From assembly GCA_004293265.1 (NCBI GenBank), contig RDXZ01000024.1, positions 1 to 42,880 of the forward strand: 42,880 bases of DNA. Direction: 5' to 3'. The stretch is from Bacteroidota bacterium. Its GTDB lineage: Bacteria; Bacteroidota; Bacteroidia; Cytophagales; Microscillaceae. The stretch's first letter is position 1. Every line of letters starts with the position of its first letter. The position numbers and the translations under genes are program-made. Below, one piece after another: positions 16,304 through 24,403 of the stretch. The notes below the pieces were generated by a model. The model saw only the letters and a list, made by a program, of their open reading frames with translations, was not told where the DNA came from and ran no database searches.

Positions 16304-16386
16304 AAAAAAACTACATTCGTTTTTTTAGAATGTAGTTTTTTTCGATTTATTGTTCAAAAAAGTATAAAAAATGTTTATCTTTGCGT
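16304..16386 (+). repeat. cassette leader copy 3 (terminator hairpin plus promoter)
   Basis: A perfect 15-bp stem at 16304-16318 and 16328-16342 with a 9-nt loop, then the promoter block with TATCTTTG ending near 16384. It is almost identical to copy 2 over more than 100 bp, extending past the start codon of the gene at 16414. Confidence 0.9.
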
Positions 16387-16413
16387 TATGAACTAAAATA
16401 AATTTTTAAAATT

Positions 16414-16632
16414 ATGAAAGATACAAAGAAAACAAAATCTAAATCAGTGCAAAAAAGTACTAATTTTGGAAAACTTAATATGGTATCAGCCGAAGAAATA
16501 TTGGAGGCAGGAGGTACAAGTGCTTGGGCAAAAAAAATAAACTACAATTTTTCATTGAGAAAGTTTATAGGCGTTATAAAATTAACCCCTAAAATGGAAC
16601 AATCTACTACTAAAATGCTTTTGAAAGACTAA
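16414..16632 (+). CDS. VapB-like antitoxin
   Basis: A 72-residue protein with a lysine-rich N-terminus (KDTKKTKSKSVQKSTNFGK), then MVSAEEILEAGGTSAWAKK and a C-terminal KLTPKMEQSTTKMLLKD helix that would be expected to bind and block the toxin. It overlaps the toxin gene by one base (TAATG). Its close paralogue lies at 15585 with 0.83 kb between the starts. The N-terminus begins with the same codons as the paralogue (MKD), because the repeat runs into the gene. It does not carry an obvious AbrB or RHH motif, so the antitoxin type is unassigned; the role rests on gene order and on the PIN partner. Confidence 0.75.
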   Translation: MKDTKKTKSKSVQKSTNFGKLNMVSAEEILEAGGTSAWAKKINYNFSLRKFIGVIKLTPKMEQSTTKMLLKD

Positions 16633-17108
16633 TGGATTTATTATACGATACTAATATTTTGATAGAAGCTGTAAAACTTTCTCAAAATGATGAAAAAGTA
16701 TTTTGGAAAAAAGTAAATCCGCAACGTAAAAAAGAATTTATATCTGTTGTTACTTATGCAGAAATAAAAGTAATAACAATTTGTAATGCTTGGGGTAATA
16801 ATCGCATTGAAAAATTAAATACATTGTTTGAAGAAATTCAAATCATTCCTATTTCTCCCAAGATTATAGAGGCTTATGTGGAAATAGATGTTTGCAGTCG
16901 TGGTAAACATTCTGAAATAGCAATTATGAAAGACAATCAAAAAATGAGTGCCATAGAAATGGGTAAAAATGATTTATGGATAGCTGCAACTGCTCATTCT
17001 TTATCTTGTCAATTAGTAACAACTGATGATGATTTTGACCATTTGAAAAATATTTTTATCGCTGTAAATAAAATTGATAGAGATAAAAATGGTGCTATCA
17101 TTTTATAA
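16632..17108 (+). CDS. PIN-domain toxin, VapC-like
   Basis: A 158-residue PIN-domain ribonuclease of the type II toxin-antitoxin class. The acidic residues are where they should be: LYDTNILI (D6), VVTYAEIKV (E44), GKNDLWIAATA (D114) and TTDDDFDHL (D132-D134). The length is normal for VapC/FitB-like toxins (130-160). VapC toxins cut tRNA or rRNA when the antitoxin is degraded. The start overlaps the antitoxin stop by one base, giving strict coupling. It ends 2 bp before the array terminator hairpin at 17111. The corresponding toxin in the neighbouring cassette is broken after 12 codons. Confidence 0.88.
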   Translation: MDLLYDTNILIEAVKLSQNDEKVFWKKVNPQRKKEFISVVTYAEIKVITICNAWGNNRIEKLNTLFEEIQIIPISPKIIEAYVEIDVCSRGKHSEIAIMKDNQKMSAIEMGKNDLWIAATAHSLSCQLVTTDDDFDHLKNIFIAVNKIDRDKNGAIIL

Positions 17109-17110
17109 TA

Positions 17111-17149
17111 AAAAAAACTACATTCTTTTTTTTAGAATGTAGTTTTTTT
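17111..17149. terminator. cassette hairpin copy 4 without promoter block
   Basis: A perfect 16-bp stem (17111-17126 with 17134-17149; core CTACATTC/GAATGTAG) around a T7 loop. It directly follows the toxin stop. Unlike copies 2 and 3, the promoter block is absent and the following unit uses a different promoter. Confidence 0.9.
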
Positions 17150-17193
17150 ATAACCATAATTTTTATATAAAAATGTTAAAATAAGTATTTTTA

Positions 17194-17224
17194 TTGTTTT
17201 TCGACATTAAAATAAATAAATTTG
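17194..17224 (+). promoter_or_regulatory. promoter of the MazF unit
   Basis: TTG at 17194-17196, a 20-bp spacer and TAAATTTG at 17217-17224 match the Bacteroidetes consensus. The predicted start of transcription lies near 17230, downstream of any ATG before 17257, which decides the start of the next gene. Confidence 0.65.
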
Positions 17225-17256
17225 CGCTAAGTTCTAAAAGTAAAAGAATAAAAATT

Positions 17257-18000
17257 ATGCATTCAGTACCTTTATTGTTTTTCGAGAGCATCAGAAAAAA
17301 AAGAATTATCAAAGATAAAGATAATTTAGAAACTCTTTTTAATGAATTGAGAGATAAAATAGATTTTTTCTTATCTAAAAAAGATATTTTACTAAATGAT
17401 TTTTGTACCAAAAATTTAGATTTTATTTTTAAATTGAGAGTGCAAGTTTTGGAATGGCTTGTTTTGAATGGTATTGATTTTGATGAAAAAGAATTTACAA
17501 ATACTCTTTCAAACACAAATAACGATAATTCAAGCCATAAAATATTAAAAGAAAATATTTTTTTTGCTATAAGAGTATCAAGTAAAATATTTAAAAATAT
17601 TGATGAAAGTAGTTTTTATTTTCCAAGATTTGATACTGAAATTAAAAATTTATCTTATTCGAGTGTTTTGTTTGCCTTTGATATGAATGTTATGGATAAG
17701 ACTATTTTGAATAATATAAAAGGTTTTTTTAATTCTTCATTATCATTGGAATTGGGAATGATTATGGGCTATTTTGTAATGAATAATCAATTTAGCAATA
17801 TAACTATTGACAAATCAAACGAATTAGCCAGATTTATTGCAAATAACTCACATAATTTTAGTGCGTTTGCAAAAATGTTAAATCCGTCTAAAAAACTCGA
17901 AAAAATAAATGACGTAGTTGCAGCGACAAAAGAACATCAAGAATTGGCAGAATTAGGCATAAACGACTATGCACAAAACTTAATAAAATATGACTTATAA
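17257..18000 (+). CDS. large putative antitoxin or partner protein upstream of MazF
   Basis: A 247-residue soluble protein starting MHSVPLLFFESIRKKRIIKD; an upstream in-frame ATG at 17194 is rejected because it would lie within the promoter. The sequence is mostly helical (ETLFNELRDKIDFFLSKKD, NLDFIFKLRVQVLEWLVLNG). No domain was recognised. The C-terminal 40 residues (LNPSKKLEKINDVVAATKEHQELAELGIND) are charged and look like a detachable antitoxin-style tail. The gene overlaps the MazF gene by 11 bp, the order expected for an antitoxin. At this length it would be unusual, as MazE antitoxins have about 80 residues. Similarity at the far end to other known antitoxins was not recognised; alternatively it is an unrelated regulator. 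Confidence 0.7.
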   Translation: MHSVPLLFFESIRKKRIIKDKDNLETLFNELRDKIDFFLSKKDILLNDFCTKNLDFIFKLRVQVLEWLVLNGIDFDEKEFTNTLSNTNNDNSSHKILKENIFFAIRVSSKIFKNIDESSFYFPRFDTEIKNLSYSSVLFAFDMNVMDKTILNNIKGFFNSSLSLELGMIMGYFVMNNQFSNITIDKSNELARFIANNSHNFSAFAKMLNPSKKLEKINDVVAATKEHQELAELGINDYAQNLIKYDL

Positions 18001-18337
18001 ACGTGGTGATGTCGTAAAAATAAATCTTGGAGATGTTAGCGAAGTAAAAGGACACGAACAAGCTATGGTAAGACCTTGTTTGATTATTAAATACTTGGAA
18101 CATCATAATTTGGCAGTTATAATACCATTTTCTACCAATCAAAATTATAACCTTTCTTATTGTAGTGTTGAAATAGAAATACGACAAGGAAACGGTTTAT
18201 CATCAATAAGTTATGCTTTGTGTCATCAAATAAGGACCGTATCAGCCGAGAGAATAATGCAAAAAAAAGGCGAATTAAATCAACTTGAAATAGAAAAAAT
18301 AACAAGCGTATTACTTGATTTTTTGGATACAGAATAA
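17990..18337 (+). CDS. MazF/PemK-family endoribonuclease toxin
   Basis: A 115-residue member of the MazF/PemK/CcdB-like family, sequence-specific mRNA interferases. Evidence is the N-terminal YKRGDVVKINLGD, then EQAMVRPCLIIKY with the RP signature, AVIIPFSTN, and the C-terminal strand and helix (SYALCHQIRTVSAERIMQKKG, IEKITSVLLDFL). These are the standard MazF positions: the RGD near the N-terminus, the active-site Arg-Pro, and the HQIRTV motif. Length is standard (110-120). The start lies inside the end of the preceding gene (11-bp overlap), indicating translational coupling to its presumed antitoxin. It is followed by a degenerate array hairpin at 18338. Confidence 0.9.
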   Translation: MTYKRGDVVKINLGDVSEVKGHEQAMVRPCLIIKYLEHHNLAVIIPFSTNQNYNLSYCSVEIEIRQGNGLSSISYALCHQIRTVSAERIMQKKGELNQLEIEKITSVLLDFLDTE

Positions 18338-18380
18338 ACAAAAAAACTATATTCGTTTTGTTTAGAAAGTATCTTTTTGA
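18338..18380. repeat. degenerate cassette hairpin copy 5
   Basis: AAAAAACTATATTCG ... TTTAGAAAGTATC is a decayed form of AAAAAACTACATTC ... TTTAGAATGTAG, in the same position immediately after a toxin stop. It marks the right end of the array. Confidence 0.6.
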
Positions 18381-18648
18381 AAAAAACAACTAAAAAACTT
18401 AACTTAAACACTGTATTTTTATGAGGCTTATGCCTTTTTTTATTTCTTAAAAAATTGATAGCAACTATAAATGGTAACATGCTTGCTTCAGGGTTGGGGG
18501 CTAAATAGTTACCTATTTTTTTGTTTTTATTTTTTGGTAAAAATTAGACGAAAAAAAACCACAAAAATTATTTTTAATTTTTGTGATTTTTTTTAACTAT
18601 TATATGGAAATTTTTGGAAAGTTAAAGATTTTTGGAAAGTTGAAAAAA
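18381..18648. other. spacer between the array and ftsY
   Basis: This holds a minimal hairpin AGGC-TTAT-GCCT followed by a T-run at 18424-18440, a local G-rich patch (GGGTTGGGGGC near 18493), and the ftsY terminator at 18551-18594. No coding sequence was seen. Confidence 0.45.
18551..18594 (-). terminator. intrinsic terminator of ftsY
   Basis: Bases 18551-18570 pair with 18575-18594 with a single mismatch around a 4-nt loop. A/T runs on both sides make it usable in both directions. It is 55 bp beyond the ftsY stop. Confidence 0.75.
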
Positions 18649-19620
18649 CTAACTACCAAACAAAGAATCTACAAATTCCTCACGATTAAAGATTTGTAAA
18701 TGCTCTATGCCCTCTCCTACTCCAATATATTTTACCGGGATTTTAAATTGGTCAGAAACTCCAATCACTACTCCCCCTTTGGCAGTTCCATCTAATTTTG
18801 TGATTGCCAAAGCCGTTACTTGAGTTGCTTTTGTAAACTCTTGTGCCTGAATGAAGGCGTTTTGTCCTGTACTTCCATCTAAAACCAATAAAACTTCGTG
18901 AGGCGCTTCGGGCATTGCTTTCTGAATTACTTTTTTTATTTTTGATAATTCATTCATCAAATTTATTTTTGTTTGCAAACGTCCTGCTGTGTCAATGATT
19001 GCTACATCAGCATTGGTTTCGATAGCTTGCTTGACCGTATCAAACGCCACAGACGCAGGGTCAGTGTTCATTCCATGTGAAATTACGTCTATTCCTACTC
19101 TTTCACCCCAGATTTTAAGTTGGTCAACTGCGGCGGCTCTAAAAGTATCACCTGCACCTAAGATTACTTTTTTTCCTGTGGTATGAAATCTATGGGCTAA
19201 TTTTCCGATGGTAGTTGTTTTTCCTACGCCATTTACACCGACTACCAAAATAATATATGGTTTTTTATCTTGAGGAATATCAAAATTTTCAAAATTAGTA
19301 AGATTATTTTCTTCCAATAATTTTCCAATTTCACTTTTTAATATTTTATCCAATTCAGATACGCCCAAATATTTATCTTTTTTAACCCTTTCTTCTATCC
19401 TCTGAATGATTTTGATAGTTGTTTGAGGACCAACATCTGCTGAAAGCAATGTCATTTCTAATTCATCAAGCACTTCTTCATCGACGACCGATTTTCCTGC
19501 GACTGCTTTTGCGAGTTTAGAAAAAAAGTTTGTTTTTGTTTTTTCTAAACCTTGATTTAAGACTTCTTTATTTTTTTCGCCTTCTTTATTTTTTTTTGAG
19601 AAGAAACTAAATATTCCCAT
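18649..19620 (-). CDS. ftsY: signal recognition particle receptor FtsY
   Basis: A 323-residue SRP GTPase that docks ribosome-nascent-chain-SRP complexes at the inner membrane for co-translational insertion by SecYEG. The acidic/basic A-region is short (residues 1-35, starting MGIFSFFSKK, an amphipathic membrane-binding helix). The N domain follows (LDELEMTLLSADVG), then the G domain with G1 GVNGVGKTTT (128-137), DTFRAAAVDQL, the G3 box DTAGR, the TKLDGTAKGG motif and the closing GVGEGIEHLQIFNREEFVDSL. Length is that of Bacteroidetes FtsY. It follows the penicillin-binding protein gene by 62 bp on the same strand and could share its transcript. Confidence 0.97.
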   Translation of the reverse strand: MGIFSFFSKKNKEGEKNKEVLNQGLEKTKTNFFSKLAKAVAGKSVVDEEVLDELEMTLLSADVGPQTTIKIIQRIEERVKKDKYLGVSELDKILKSEIGKLLEENNLTNFENFDIPQDKKPYIILVVGVNGVGKTTTIGKLAHRFHTTGKKVILGAGDTFRAAAVDQLKIWGERVGIDVISHGMNTDPASVAFDTVKQAIETNADVAIIDTAGRLQTKINLMNELSKIKKVIQKAMPEAPHEVLLVLDGSTGQNAFIQAQEFTKATQVTALAITKLDGTAKGGVVIGVSDQFKIPVKYIGVGEGIEHLQIFNREEFVDSLFGS

Positions 19621-19682
19621 AATTGTAATTGTCTTTTAAATTGTTTTTAATGATGCTATAAAAAATAATTTTTGATTAATTT

Positions 19683-21932
19683 TTATTCATCTTCCTCATC
19701 ATTTTCGAGGTCTTTTTTCCTTCTTTCCGCCATTTTTCTACAATCCAATTCTACTTCCATATCTTCAGGTTTTTCAAAACTACCTTTGGGGTATTTTTGC
19801 CTAAGTTCTGGGTCTGCGTATATTTTTGTAAAAAATTTAGCCCACAAAGGTAATGCCAAAACCGCTCCTTGTCCGTTACCTATATCTAAAAAACGAGTAT
19901 GTTTTGTATCACCACCTACCCAAGCACCTGCCGCCAAGTTGCGTGTGTATCCCATAAACCAAGCATCAGCATTTAATTGTGTTGTGCCTGTTTTTGCCCC
20001 AATTTCATTTCCTTTTGTGATTGGGTCGCCGGGAGTTCCATAACTATTCACTGCCAAAGAAGTGCCGCCCGGTTCTGAAAGCGAACCCATTAACATATAA
20101 TTCATTTGATAGGCTAATTCTTCACTGACTACTTGTTTGGGTTGTGGATAAAAATCAATAATTGTATTGCCTTCTTTGTCTTCGATTCTGGTTACAAAAT
20201 TGGGCAAAATTCTTTTTCCACGATTGGCAAATACAGAATAAATACCTGTCATTTCAAAAATAGAAGCATCTTCTGTTCCCAAACATATTGCTAAATTATC
20301 TTGTAACTCACTCGTAAAACCTAATTCTTTTGCAAATTTGATAGTAGATTTTGCGCCAATATTATTAATTAATTGCACTACGATTGAGTTAGTAGAAGTG
20401 GCTACGCCTTGTCTTAGATTCATCATCGCACCTGACCAGCCTCCACTCGAATTTTTAGGTGTCCAATTACCAATCGTAATCATTTTATCTTGTAATTGTG
20501 AGCAAGCAGTATAACCATATTCTAATGCCGCTGCATAAACAATTGGTTTGAAAGTAGAACCGGGTTGTCTTTTTCCTAATTTTACGTGGTCATATTTGAA
20601 ATGTTTAAAATCCACACCTCCAACCCAAGCCCTGATATGCCCTGTTTGAGGCTCCATCGCCATAAAACCTGCTTGCAAAAAGTGTTTATAATAACGAATT
20701 GAGTCCATTGGAGTCATGGTAGTATCTTTTTCACCTTCCAAAGTATAAACGCGCATTTTAACAGGCGTATTCATAGCGTTTTTGATTCGTTCTTTGTCGT
20801 TTCCGTATTGTTCGACAATTTTTTTATATCTATCACTTTTTACAGATTCTTTTTCGATAAAATCTTTTACTTCCACACCATTATCATCTACCCAAGGGTT
20901 TCTACCATACATTTTCCAATAATTGATAAAATGTCTTTGTTTTTCTCTCATGTGTTCTTGGGTTGCTTCTTCTGCATACCTTTGCATACGCGAGTCTATG
21001 GTGGTGTGAATACGTAAACCTTCTTTGTATGGGTCTCTTTTGTTGTCTTTTCCCCATTGAACGAGCCATTTTTGTAGTTCTGACCTAAAATAAGGCGCGA
21101 TACCTGTTTCGTGGTCTTCTTTTCCTCGTCTGATTTCGATAGGTGTTTTTTTGAGGAAAGCACTTTGAGTAGCAGTAATAAATTTATATTTTTCCATCTG
21201 TTCAATGACGGTATTTCTCCTTTCTTTTGATTTTTTTGGATTGCTGATAGGATTATACATACTTGGAGCTTTCAACAAACCAACCAAAACTGCGGCTTCT
21301 TGTACGTTCAATTGGGTTGGGTGCTTGCTAAAAAAAGTTTTGGAAGCAGTATAAATTCCAAAGGCATTATGTCCAAACTCAACGGTATTGAGATACATTT
21401 CTAAGATTTCTTTTTTGGTATAACTTCTTTCGATACGCACAGAAGTAATCCATTCTTTTGTTTTGACAATCAAAGTACGCAATCCCGGAACGGCATATAA
21501 TTTTCCCTCACTTTCTTTTGCTCTCATTCGGAACAAATTTTTGGCTAATTGTTGAGTCAGCGTACTTCCCCCACCACTACCACCAAAAGTAGAAACGACA
21601 CGTATCAAAGCCATCAAATCAATGCCTGAATGTTCTTCGAATCTAATATCCTCAGTAGCCACCAACGCATTAATCAAATAAGGTGAAATTTCTTCGTAGC
21701 TCACAGGAGTACGATTTTCTCGGTAATATTTTCCCATCAAAATACCATCGGCAGAAAAAACTTCTGTGGCTTGTTCATTTTTAGGGTTTTCTAATTCTTT
21801 AAAGCTTGGAATTTCACCAAATAAGCCTAAAAAATTATAGTTAACCGCCAAAAAATATAAAAATACAAAAAGCATTAGACTGCTAAATGTTGTCCAAATC
21901 CAAAAAATAACTTTATAATATCTTCCTCTCAT
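19683..21932 (-). CDS. penicillin-binding protein 1A, bifunctional transglycosylase-transpeptidase
   Basis: A 749-residue class A PBP that polymerises and crosslinks peptidoglycan outside the inner membrane. There is one N-terminal membrane anchor (about residues 8-32). The GT51 glycosyltransferase domain has ATEDIRFEEHSG with catalytic E94, GGSTLTQQLAKN, and RIERSYTKKEILEMYLN. The transpeptidase has the SxxK motif GSTFKP (S459, K462), the SxN motif STN at 513-515, and KTGT at 647-650. The C-terminus is acidic. All catalytic residues are present, and length fits PBP1A. It lies upstream of ftsY on the same strand. Its upstream region includes one copy of a 43-bp repeat with a -7 box pointing towards it (22146-22188). 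Confidence 0.95.
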   Translation of the reverse strand: MRGRYYKVIFWIWTTFSSLMLFVFLYFLAVNYNFLGLFGEIPSFKELENPKNEQATEVFSADGILMGKYYRENRTPVSYEEISPYLINALVATEDIRFEEHSGIDLMALIRVVSTFGGSGGGSTLTQQLAKNLFRMRAKESEGKLYAVPGLRTLIVKTKEWITSVRIERSYTKKEILEMYLNTVEFGHNAFGIYTASKTFFSKHPTQLNVQEAAVLVGLLKAPSMYNPISNPKKSKERRNTVIEQMEKYKFITATQSAFLKKTPIEIRRGKEDHETGIAPYFRSELQKWLVQWGKDNKRDPYKEGLRIHTTIDSRMQRYAEEATQEHMREKQRHFINYWKMYGRNPWVDDNGVEVKDFIEKESVKSDRYKKIVEQYGNDKERIKNAMNTPVKMRVYTLEGEKDTTMTPMDSIRYYKHFLQAGFMAMEPQTGHIRAWVGGVDFKHFKYDHVKLGKRQPGSTFKPIVYAAALEYGYTACSQLQDKMITIGNWTPKNSSGGWSGAMMNLRQGVATSTNSIVVQLINNIGAKSTIKFAKELGFTSELQDNLAICLGTEDASIFEMTGIYSVFANRGKRILPNFVTRIEDKEGNTIIDFYPQPKQVVSEELAYQMNYMLMGSLSEPGGTSLAVNSYGTPGDPITKGNEIGAKTGTTQLNADAWFMGYTRNLAAGAWVGGDTKHTRFLDIGNGQGAVLALPLWAKFFTKIYADPELRQKYPKGSFEKPEDMEVELDCRKMAERRKKDLENDEEDE

Positions 21933-22201
21933 ATATTTTTAATTAGAATGTATGTTTTTAATTTTAATAATTTTAGTTTTTTTAATCCCCAGCCCCAAAA
22001 GATGAAAATAAATACTTCAATAAAGTTTGAAATATCAATAGACTTAGTTTTTACTTTATAAAACTACTTAAACCTTTCTTGTAAAGTTGAGAAGTAATAA
22101 ACATCATAAATAATACTATTTTTGAAAAAATAACCATAATCACAATTATTTTACTGCAAATTTATTTATTTTTTTTGAAAATAAATAAATTTATTCACTT
22201 T
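21933..22201. other. spacer between PBP1A and the nuclease module
   Basis: This is about 270 bp of AT-rich spacer containing the left copy of the 43-bp repeat. A 15-bp inverted repeat (22158-22172 with 22178-22192) overlaps it. No gene was seen. Confidence 0.5.
22146..22188. repeat. 43-bp direct repeat, left copy
   Basis: It is identical over 43 bp to 24404-24446 and includes ACTGCAAATTTATTTA. On the minus strand it contains TAAATTTG, a -7 element facing the PBP1A gene. The two copies bracket the methyltransferase-nuclease module with a period of 2258 bp. Confidence 0.9.
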
Positions 22202-23305
22202 TTATTTGCCTGATTTACGTCTATTATCTTCTTTACACAACATTTGGCAATTGTCCGAGTTAGTTTTTCCTCCTGAGTGCCAAGGCGTTATATGGTCTGC
22301 TTCCATTTCTTCTATTTTAAAATTTTCTTTGCAGATAGAACAAACTCCTTTTTGCCTTTCATAAGATTCTCTTTTTTGATTATCACTAAATGCACGTATA
22401 TTTAGATGTTTTTCTTTTCTACTCAAAACGTAGGCATAAATTCCTTTTTTATTTGTTACGTCCTCGTCTTGCATTAGTTTTGTTACTTCGTCTTCTAACT
22501 TTTTTGGGTTAAATTTTCCACTTTTAAACTCGTTATAAAGAAATCCCCACTCTACCCCTTTCATTTCTTTACGATATTTCATGAAAGTTTCTTTTGTCCA
22601 TTTTATCACACTTTGAAAATAAAGCCAAAGTTCGTTAGCATTGGGTTCGTGTTGATGTGTTGCCATGTAGTCTTCAAGTTCGCCTCCTGAAATCCAATCA
22701 ATAACAGTTTCTAAATATTCTTGTCTGATTGCCGAACCATTAAGATAATCGCTGCCAATTTTAGAAGCGACACATCCATTTTTACTAAAATAACGTTTAG
22801 CATCGGAAACCCATTTACCTGTATAAACTGCGTTTCGTAATTCTTGTTCAGTAAGTTTTTCTCCTGCAATGTTGATGGTCTTGAACCATTCTAATTTTTC
22901 GCTTTCTGTTCCACTACACACATAAACCATTAATTTATAGTTTAAAATCTTTTCTTTTTCATCTTTTTTTAGGTTATGAAAATATCGATTTTGATAAGCG
23001 AAAACACCATCTACATATTGGCAAATCGAGATAGTTCTTTGTTGCCCATCTATTACTTCAAAAGTAATATCAATAAGTTCATACTTTCCATTTTCACGTA
23101 ATGCCCAATACATCACATTCAAAGGGAAGTTTTTGAAAATGGTATTAATAACTGCCTCTCGTTGTTTATCCTTGTATATAAATTCTCTTTGATAAGGTGG
23201 TCTAATATCCAATTTACCTCCATACCCAACAACACCATTTTCGGCATTATCTTCATAACCATTTGTAAGTTCTTTTATGGTAATTTCTTTCAGTTCTATA
23301 TTCAT
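22202..23305 (-). CDS. DUF262 and HNH endonuclease domain protein
   Basis: A 367-residue protein. The N-terminal DUF262 domain (as in GmrS and other nucleotide-dependent defence proteins) is shown by KLDIRPPYQREFIY at about residue 31 and the signature FEVIDGQQRTISICQYVDG. A helical middle follows (ELEDYMATHQHE, WLYFQSVIKWTKETFMKYRK). The C-terminal HNH nuclease has a zinc-binding CSIC, then MEADHITPWHSGGKTNSDNCQMLC, carrying the D-H of the active site and the N of HNH. It overlaps the upstream methyltransferase gene by 4 bp (ATGA), so they form one operon, and together look like a restriction-modification pair with an atypical nuclease. Restriction activity is inferred from context. Confidence 0.85.
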   Translation of the reverse strand: MNIELKEITIKELTNGYEDNAENGVVGYGGKLDIRPPYQREFIYKDKQREAVINTIFKNFPLNVMYWALRENGKYELIDITFEVIDGQQRTISICQYVDGVFAYQNRYFHNLKKDEKEKILNYKLMVYVCSGTESEKLEWFKTINIAGEKLTEQELRNAVYTGKWVSDAKRYFSKNGCVASKIGSDYLNGSAIRQEYLETVIDWISGGELEDYMATHQHEPNANELWLYFQSVIKWTKETFMKYRKEMKGVEWGFLYNEFKSGKFNPKKLEDEVTKLMQDEDVTNKKGIYAYVLSRKEKHLNIRAFSDNQKRESYERQKGVCSICKENFKIEEMEADHITPWHSGGKTNSDNCQMLCKEDNRRKSGK

Positions 23306-24396
23306 AAGGTTTTATTTTTTACGATTATTCTTGCGTAAATACTTGTATATAATTGTCCTGTTTCTGCATCTTTGAAGGCAGGTTTTTCGTCCTTTTTAGG
23401 ATTATATAGTTTGTATAATGTACCCTTTGCGTTATAGGTAAATTTTCCACTTGGCTTTCCATTTTTATCAAGAATTTCCATTTTTCGATTAGAAGTAAAA
23501 TCAATCGAGCCAATTATTCCAAGCGCTAATATTTCAAACTGTTCAGGATTGTATTTATCTAAAAAAGTGATAGGAACTCCTATCAAACCTTTATAATCTG
23601 ATGGTATTTCGCTAGTTTTATCTACATTGATAGCATCATAATTTTGATAAGTTGGGAATTCTTCAGGTGTATATTGTTTAAAAAGCATCAACTCTTCGTG
23701 TCGTTTTTTAATATCAAGATTAGTAAACCAATGCACTCCCGAAACTCTAATCATTCCTTCTTTATGATTGCCAGCAGTTGCATAGTCTTCATATTGCGTA
23801 TTTATAAAATGACTTGCACCTCCAGTAAACCCAAAACCTAACCAAAGTTTATCTTCTTTGATGAGTTTAAAAATTTCTTTGTAGGTAATAGCATTTTGGT
23901 GTCCGACAATTAGAAACTTTTTATCATATTGTATCAGTTGTGTTACATACTCGCGAAAAAGAGAAAATGGTGGATTTGTTACCACAATATCTGCTTGTTT
24001 CAAAAGTTCGATACATTCTGGCTTGCGAAAATCACCATCACTTTGCAAATTTTTTATGTGAGTTTTTGCATAATTGGGTACATTTTCAATCATTTCTCCA
24101 TTGTATTCTATAGAAACTGCCTTCTCTTCGAGATGCTGACTAAATAAATCAGGATTTGTATTTTTATAACAAGTAGCAATCAGTTTTTTCAACCCTAAAA
24201 ACTCAAAATTGTAAGCAAAATAATGAAAAAAATTGCTAACACGCGGGTCATCACAATTACAATATATTACTTTATCTTTAAAGTGTCGTCTGTAATGTTT
24301 TAACTCTTTTTCTATGTCAGTGAGTTGTGTATAAAACTCATCTTTTTTGCCTATTTTGGCTTTGTGTAGATTATTATTTTTTGATGTTGTTTCCAT
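23302..24396 (-). CDS. EcoRI-family adenine-specific DNA methyltransferase
   Basis: A 364-residue N6-adenine methyltransferase related to the EcoRI methylase family. The N-terminal region has AKIGKKDEFYTQLTDIEKEL and HFKDKVIYCNCDDPRVSNFFHYF, typical of these proteins and likely the AdoMet site. The catalytic motif IV is VVTNPPFSLFREYV (NPPF). Other family marks are FLIVGHQNAITYKEIF and WLGFGFTGGASHFI. It would methylate adenine in a specific site and protect the genome from the DUF262-HNH protein encoded next (4-bp overlap). A -7 element TAAATTTG lies about 20 bp upstream, within the right copy of the 43-bp repeat. Confidence 0.9.
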   Translation of the reverse strand: METTSKNNNLHKAKIGKKDEFYTQLTDIEKELKHYRRHFKDKVIYCNCDDPRVSNFFHYFAYNFEFLGLKKLIATCYKNTNPDLFSQHLEEKAVSIEYNGEMIENVPNYAKTHIKNLQSDGDFRKPECIELLKQADIVVTNPPFSLFREYVTQLIQYDKKFLIVGHQNAITYKEIFKLIKEDKLWLGFGFTGGASHFINTQYEDYATAGNHKEGMIRVSGVHWFTNLDIKKRHEELMLFKQYTPEEFPTYQNYDAINVDKTSEIPSDYKGLIGVPITFLDKYNPEQFEILALGIIGSIDFTSNRKMEILDKNGKPSGKFTYNAKGTLYKLYNPKKDEKPAFKDAETGQLYTSIYARIIVKNKTL

Positions 24397-24403
24397 TTGC
24401 TTT

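Noticed and set aside
14701-17149. Interpretation as a true chromosomal integron with attC sites.
   Set aside because: No integrase or attI is in the window, and the palindromes behave as terminators with adjoining promoters, unlike attC; only an analogy is drawn.
14701-17149. Possible CRISPR array.
   Set aside because: The repeats are about 800 bp apart with genes between, and there are no short spacers or cas genes.
17194-17256. Longer N-terminus for the MazF partner.
   Set aside because: The extra codons lie over a promoter with TTG-N20-TAAATTTG, so they would not be in the transcript.
18481-18520. G-rich segment before ftsY as a small RNA or riboswitch.
   Set aside because: No fold or known consensus could be seen, and the segment is too short to judge.
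22158-22192. AT-only 15-bp inverted repeat as a terminator of the nuclease module.
   Set aside because: The stem is purely A/T and overlaps the direct repeat and a promoter element; it is too weak to call.
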